Shown in pieces: positions 58,560 through 64,000 of a stretch of 64,000 bases of DNA (position 1 is the stretch's first letter; every line of letters begins with the position of its first letter). Source of the stretch: Acheta domesticus (lineage: Eukaryota; Arthropoda; Insecta; Orthoptera; Gryllidae); NCBI GenBank assembly GCA_031308135.1, contig JAHLJT010009436.1, positions 161,360,885-161,424,884 on the forward strand, read 5' to 3'. The position numbers and the translations under genes were made by a program. The notes under the pieces were generated by a model that saw only the letters and a program-made list of their open reading frames with translations, was not told the origin of the DNA and ran no database searches.

Positions 58560-59555
58560 GAAGTTCTCTTAGAATGGCAGTGATGAGGTAGCTGCCTGTA
58601 GCTACAGTCTTTTGCATGTACCGCATTCCTTTCATGTACTTGTTAGGCGAAATTGAAGTGGGAGGATCAATATCTCATTGAATATGAACGGAGGTGAGCG
58701 ATTCATCATGCCGGACGAAGCGAGATCCAGAGGGGGGGAAATGGTCAAGGGATTGAAAATTGAGCTGTGCACTAGTAATTTAGAGTTTGATTTCTAATTG
58801 CCTACTGCTACAGAGCGTGAGAGCGTTTCGTAATGTCGAGGATGAAACGTTCACTAGAATGAAAGCGATGGAATGTGTGTAGAAAGGCTTTTTTTCTTTT
58901 AAAAGAGAAAATGTTTTCCTTGAGTAATCTGTTGATCGTCTGAATTGTAAAATACATGAATCATTTTTTGGTTTCGCCTTTTTTTGTGTTAAGTTTCGGA
59001 ATATATTCGCGTTTATGTCCTTTTGAACCCTGATGCTGTTTAGCCCTTTAGGAGAGCCCACTATGAGATACAAATTTTTTTAACGAAAATCTGCTTTTTG
59101 TCAGGTACACCAATGCCATCCTGGAGTGATAGATCAGCACGTAGGCAATACGCTATTGGAAGAGACTTTTTTCCAAAAAGCGTTTTGATATCTTTAAGCT
59201 TAGATCAAATTTCATCCTTGCTGCACATTTAAACAAAAGCTAAAAATTGTTGAATCTTAGATCTTCCAAGACTCGTTTTATTGTCGACATTAGATAAATT
59301 CTTAAATTAACCTTCGTGGATCTAAAACAGTTTTCGTTTTCCTGAACGTGGTAACTAATATATTCTCTACCTTCTGTGGCACAACACAGCCAAACACCCT
59401 ACAGCTAATTCGAGTCCTGGCATCAGGATACTCAAGATACTGCCGAGGATTTTCTAGATCATAATTATCAGCCCTCCCTTCCGAACAGGATGGGAAAGGT
59501 AGGATCACTCGCGCCGTCGTTCGTAGCCGGTTGTTGAAGAAGTGTTTCGGCATCC
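58560..59555. other. AT-rich stretch, no recognised gene
   Basis: No conserved frame or element is recognised until SINE A begins. An 83-codon minus-strand frame at 59302-59553 is unrecognised. Confidence 0.4.
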
Positions 59556-59559
59556 GCCA

Positions 59560-59968
59560 AAAATTGAAGGAGAGCTACCAGGGGATTTCCTATCCAGGTA
59601 TCTGCCCCCGGTAGGTTACCGCAACAGCCGGGACAAGCTCTTAACTCTAGACTAGTCTCCCAACAAGTGTGGTGGTATAGTGCGTGTAAGTCTATGTGAA
59701 GGGGTGGGGGTAGGGCAAAAGAGGAAGGTAAGATCGCGCGCTCTCCGTTTGTGAGGGTACTGTTCCGGTAGTTGGATTGATATTGATCGGGGGAAACCAG
59801 GGAAAACTAATGATCAGAGCAGCAGGGCGTTAGAATTTCCCTCCCGACCGCGGCTGAATGAATATTTTGAACTAGTGCCAAAAATCGGCCACGTTGAGAC
59901 TCGAACCCGAGGTCCTCCCGGTGAGGGTCGCTGCGGAAACGGAGGCAATGATGGATCTGAGCTACACG
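59560..59968 (-). mobile_element. SINE family A, minus-strand copy with intact A and B boxes
   Basis: Read on the minus strand, an A box GTGTAGCTCAGATCC (59954-59968) and a B box GGTTCGAGTCT (59905-59915) form the best-preserved tRNA-like head of this family. The body matches 29213-29690 through GACCCTCACCGGGAGG, CTGCTCTGATC, GGTTTCCCCCGATCAA, AGCTTGTCCCGGCTG and AGATACCTGG. The A-to-B distance is close to that of a tRNA gene. The last part of the long copy is absent or too diverged to align. Confidence 0.75.
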
Positions 59969-60144
59969 GAGACGACTGAGCTCTGTCGAAATTCTGCAAT
60001 TGTCGAGACTTGACTCTACGATCGACGTCAAGTTGCGCAAAGGCTGGCGCACCTCATCGAAGAAGTGGTGTATTTTGAGTCTTTCCGTAACGCTGAGCCC
60101 AGGCAAGAATTTAAAAATTCCCTCCATAATTTGGTGGGCGCCTG

Positions 60145-60320
60145 ATGACAGTCGTTAAGGCTTGCCTTCGCCGCGCCGCGCCGCCCGCGCACCTGTGCAT
60201 TCAACGCAGCCGAGCATGGTGGCGTCCTCAGCGAAGGCCGCGCTGCGCTCGTAAAAAGTCGCATCTGACGAGCTGCAGCGCATCCCTGCCCACTCACCAT
60301 TTTCCTCGTGGGTTCTCTAC
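60145..60320. other. CpG-dense block
   Basis: Short GC-rich patch with CGCCGCGCCGCGCCGCCCGC near 60170. No gene is recognised. It is followed by 400 bases of AT-rich sequence. Confidence 0.4.
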
Positions 60321-60769
60321 GATGTCACTGGCCCGCGAGATAATTTGGTGGTCCTTAAAAAAAGAACTTATTTTAAACCAGCAGTAACAATTACATCACA
60401 CTAAGATTGTGTATTATATGAGTAAGGTTCAATATTTCGTAATAATTTATCTAAGTTTTATAATGTTTAACATTAAAATACTTGTAAAATTTTGATTAAA
60501 TCAACATGTATAATTTTGCTGTATCAAATAGGATCATTTCATATTAATAATATGGAAGTTCTCTCATCAATCTTTGCTTTTTAAAGTATTAATCTTTAAA
60601 AAATCAAAGCCGTAAGGATTAAAATTGTATTAATTTAAGAGGTCCGTGAAGCCGGAAAGCTTGTCGCCTACTGCCTTGTGCTCTTCCATCCGCGCTCACC
60701 AACCAGCCTTTGCTTTTCATCTGTAGCTGTTCTATTACTCAGGAGTAATTCAAAGTATCAGGCCGTCGT

Positions 60770-61230
60770 CGACTCCGCCATCGTCTTCCACATCACCATC
60801 GACACCCATACGGATGCGTAACGCCTGAGCGACTGGCTCCTGCCCTTCTCGTCCACTTCCTCAGCTTCGTGTGGACGTCGCCGCCGCCGCCGCCTGCACC
60901 GCCCGGCAGCGTTTCCTGCCCGTCCCGCCACGCGCCGCTGGATGCCGCTCTCCCGCACGATCGGTCGTGCAGCCGCTGCCCCCGTTACTTTTGTTGGTTC
61001 CTTTGCTCTTCTCTGCGAGTGCATCACGCCCACACCCACGCCACCCGCTCCCCCTCCTCCTCCCACCCTCCCCCTCCCCGCTCCCCTGACGCCAGCTGAG
61101 CGGCGCCGCGCGAAGGCCGGATTGTGCATCGTGACGGCGCGCGGCGCCGGCGGCGGCGGCGCTGCCCTGTCAGGGCGAAACTCCGTCGATGCTCTTCATC
61201 AGAGCCTGCCACCGCGCGCCTCACTTTCAA
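60770..61230. other. CpG-dense island with (CCG)n
   Basis: GCCGCCGCCGCCGCC near 60881 and C-rich runs at 61045-61085. Frames overlap on both strands and none is recognisable. The region 61235-61825 is AT-rich and featureless. Confidence 0.45.
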
Positions 61231-61829
61231 TTGGCTCCTTCTTTACTGGAAGATGGCTTAAGTGGTCTTCGAGGAAGCGAAAACGTGCTAAACCGTCTGC
61301 TTTTTTTCTTTCTTTTTTATTCGCAATTCGTAATTATCCAACAACGAAAATCTTTTTTTCGTATTAGCTCGTTCACTCTCAAAAAGGAATGCTTAGAATG
61401 CTCTTATGAAATATACATCTAAATCCACGTCAGTCTCAGGCTTTGCATCGAGCGAGTCAAGATTTACATCGTGCGAGTTTCTTAAGGAATTTATGTAACA
61501 TTGAGAGCAGTGTATTGATTGTAAACGGATAAATGATATCTCTGTATCAACCGTTATTTAAAACCCATTTAAAGGAAAGAAGTACAGTCAAAGATAAGGA
61601 ATGTTCTTCTTTTGCAAAGGAGTTTTTTGTTGTCGGAACAACAAAAAGAAATAAGAGTCGCACACGGTCTCTTTGCTCGTCCCAACCCATTAGTAAAAAA
61701 TTTAATCGTTCCTGCATAGTAAATATTCTTTAGAATTTTAGTAATTGACGGTACTGCACACCACTTTTCGTGCACTACTGTGTAAACTGTTCTTGAGAAC
61801 TCTCTGTACACATTGGGAACGTAACGACG

Positions 61830-61965
61830 TTAAAATGTAGGCGAGGCGGGCGGGGCAAACGAGATTTGTGGGTCGTGGCGTCTGGGAGGTTGGCGACCTG
61901 TGCTCCAGATCAAGCAACTTGCTGCCCGCGGGCCGCTCGGGGCCGGTCGTGGCGAAGCAGCGCAC
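61830..61965. other. Small GC-rich patch
   Basis: A short CpG-dense stretch with GGCGGGCGGGGC near 61846. No gene is recognised. Confidence 0.4.
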
Positions 61966-62146
61966 TCACCGAGAAGTAAGAGAAGCTGAATAAGAGAATT
62001 GGAAAGGAAAGATACTATATTTAGAAGAGGATGCGGAATGTAAGAATGGAGTCTCCCCTACGTTTTCTAAAAAATGAATTCAAATAGAGACAAAAAAATT
62101 CTGTTAGCCTTGTGCATAATTAGCTGATGTGGGCGAATTTTTTAAT

Positions 62147-62187
62147 GAAGAAAGAAAGAAAGAAAGAAAGAAAAGAAAAAAGAAATG
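62147..62187 (+). repeat. (GAAA)n microsatellite
   Basis: GAAA units turning into AAAAG variants. The surrounding 61970-63115 is AT-rich and holds no recognised gene. Confidence 0.9.
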
Positions 62188-63119
62188 TATGTGAAGGAGG
62201 AAAGTTTATGGTGATGGATTCACTCCCAGAAGAACCTTCTTCGTATTGGAAGGTCAAAATATTCAGACAAAATAATCCAGGATAATTGTAATTAATAATA
62301 ATTTTTTTGCGTTTTTCGTAACGTGCAGTCTCTATACATTATTAATAAAATTAATTAAAAAATTATACACCATAATCAATTTTTATTTTAAATATTGTTC
62401 TATTTTTTCTGAAATATTTTGGAGAAAATGATTGTACATATATATGTACACATATTTTGCTTTTTACTTTCTCGCTCGTCTTCTACCACTAAAATGTTAA
62501 AGATAAAGATTGTTTCCCTTAATGAAGTGTTCCTTCAAGATAGATTTTGAAATAAGGTCATGTACAATTTTTCGAAAATTGGAGTACTTTTTGCGTAAAA
62601 AGACTGTCGATAAAGTGCGTACTGTTTTAGCACCGCTATTATTTTTTATAATCAATACCGTTCCGTACTAATCAGTAAGCAAAATATGGGAGCTTTAGTG
62701 ATTCTTGGTTCACGTTACCTGTTTAGCGTCTGTTATTTTTAAAGAGGCCCGGGTTACCGTGCCTACTTTAACAAGATGTTCAAGTGACTGCGATCAGCCT
62801 TATAATGAAATTAAAACGTGTGTGTTGCGTATTGAATGATGGCACCATTTGCTTTTCTGCAAATGGGGTAGACCAGCCCGCGTTCGTTGCGCTGCCCGCT
62901 GTTGGACGGGATGCACCTGCGTTCCGAATGCACGGTCCAATCAGCATTGGTGCGGCGCGGCGTCTGAACTCAGTGGGTCTGTTGTGTATGGTTGTCGCCT
63001 TGTCCAAGCGAAGTCTATTTTGGATCGTATCTGCATGAGAAGTGTTGTGCATCCAAGACGTTATTAACGAAATTGTGTGTTTAGCCCTATTCACTGTTCT
63101 GTAAACGAAGAAAGGAGCG

Positions 63120-63305
63120 AACGGAGCTCCCAGCGCAACGTCTCCGTCTGTTTCCCGAAGTGCTTCACGCCCCGCCCGACCCGCCCCCTCCCCTTTTCAC
63201 CCCCCTCCTCTCCCCGCGCCGCCCCGCCCCGCCCCCCCCCGCCCCGCGCCGCCCCCCCGCCCCGCGCCGCCCCGCCCCATGCCACCACCCCTTGCAAATG
63301 AAATC
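63120..63305. other. CpG-dense, C-skewed island
   Basis: CCGCCCCGCCCCGCC followed by long C runs at 63220-63290, again the complement of the GGGGC motif. Low-complexity Pro/Ala/Arg frames only. Confidence 0.5.
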
Positions 63306-64000
63306 GCGGAGGGGACTCGTGTGCGAAGGAGCTTTCTTTTTCGCCTGTTTTGTCTGCTTTACACGGGAGACCGGTTTCCAAATGCATTGTCGCATCCGCA
63401 GACTGGTAAGGCTCTTTACAGGCTTCGGTGGCCTACCTAGTTTCACGTGCCCCTAACAGCGCAGTTTGGAGCGGTCGGTTCCGTTGCCTCGTGTTGTTCG
63501 CTTTCTTAAATCCTCACTCCCATGATATGCTGTTGCCTGTTTCCGCTTGAGTGTCTATTCTGTTTCGTTGTCATGTTTTTTTTATCATGAATGTCAAGGG
63601 CCTTTAACATTAATGGTTTTCTGTATTTGACTTTTAATACGTGGGCTACGATATTAAACCCGTAATTCTTTGTATATTAGTTCTTTTGATCAGTTGTATG
63701 TCTACCAGAGGCGGTTTTAATTTGCTGTCAACAAGAAGAAAATATTATGCTTGTTTTTTTGTTGTTTTTTTACATAGGATAGTGAAACTCGTTCTATAAA
63801 TTCTTATATTTTATCTTTCTGTCATTTTGTGTCTGCTTAATTTATATAAAAATAATTAAAGAAACTCCAAAGTCACACTGTTACTATATCACTATAAGAT
63901 GTGCTCTTGTAGTATATCGAACAAAATTACATAGTCTGTAATACGTTATACGTCTGTAATATGTTATACGTGGCGTAACGCCAACGTGGTTTGTAATAGT
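63306..64000. other. AT-rich window end
   Basis: No gene is recognised. GTCTGTAATACGTTATAC is repeated once with one change at 63934-63970 (18-bp period). Confidence 0.5.

Overview
The window looks like a piece of a large, repeat-rich animal genome, most likely an arthropod and probably an insect. The evidence is an AT-rich background, remnants of a jockey-type LINE and a mariner transposon of kinds common in insects, tRNA-derived SINEs, and many short microsatellites. The species call is inference; nothing in the sequence fixes it. I recognise no host protein-coding exon, no intact tRNA or rRNA gene and no CRISPR array. Nearly everything that can be supported is a mobile element, an element relic, a tandem repeat or a GC-rich island.

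Layout. An assembly gap of exactly 1000 N lies at 586-1585. From 3.2 to 4.2 kb there are two tRNA-related SINEs. At 6.4-6.7 kb a 19-bp tandem array follows a GC island. From 12.5 to 13.1 kb a GC-rich minisatellite is interrupted by a 352-bp hAT-type element with a perfect 8-bp target duplication. A decayed LINE reverse transcriptase lies at 14.3-14.8 kb, the 3' end of a mariner on the minus strand at 18.5-18.9 kb, and a frameshifted ORF of a multicopy insect repeat family at 22.2-23.0 kb. From 28.7 to 34.8 kb there are two copies of SINE family A in opposite orientation, a foldback element, a 1.26-kb element with about 0.46-kb inverted arms, and an unexplained GC-rich block. At 35.6 kb there is a SINE B copy with flanking direct repeats, and at 36.2 kb a perfect (GGGCGC)n array. 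Further on come a diverged tandem duplication (38.7 kb), a second foldback of the same family (40.9 kb), a long pyrimidine tract (43.3 kb), a third inverted repeat (46.0 kb), a duplicated GC-rich unit (51.0 and 51.4 kb), a GC island ending at a TATA-like box (52.3-53.45 kb), a 10-bp GC array (57.7 kb), and minus-strand copies of SINE B (58.2 kb) and SINE A (59.6 kb).

GC-rich, CpG-dense islands recur every few kilobases in an otherwise AT-rich sequence. Many carry (GGGGC)n pentamer runs on one strand or the other. They hold most of the long open frames, but several frames are open at once, the translations are low-complexity (Pro/Ala/Arg/Gly) and no domain is visible, so I do not call them genes. 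The strongest candidates for something undescribed are the foldback family (30.4 and 40.9 kb, perhaps 46.0 kb), the long-TIR element at 32.7-34.0 kb, the two SINE families, and the recurring GGGGC/GGGCGC islands.
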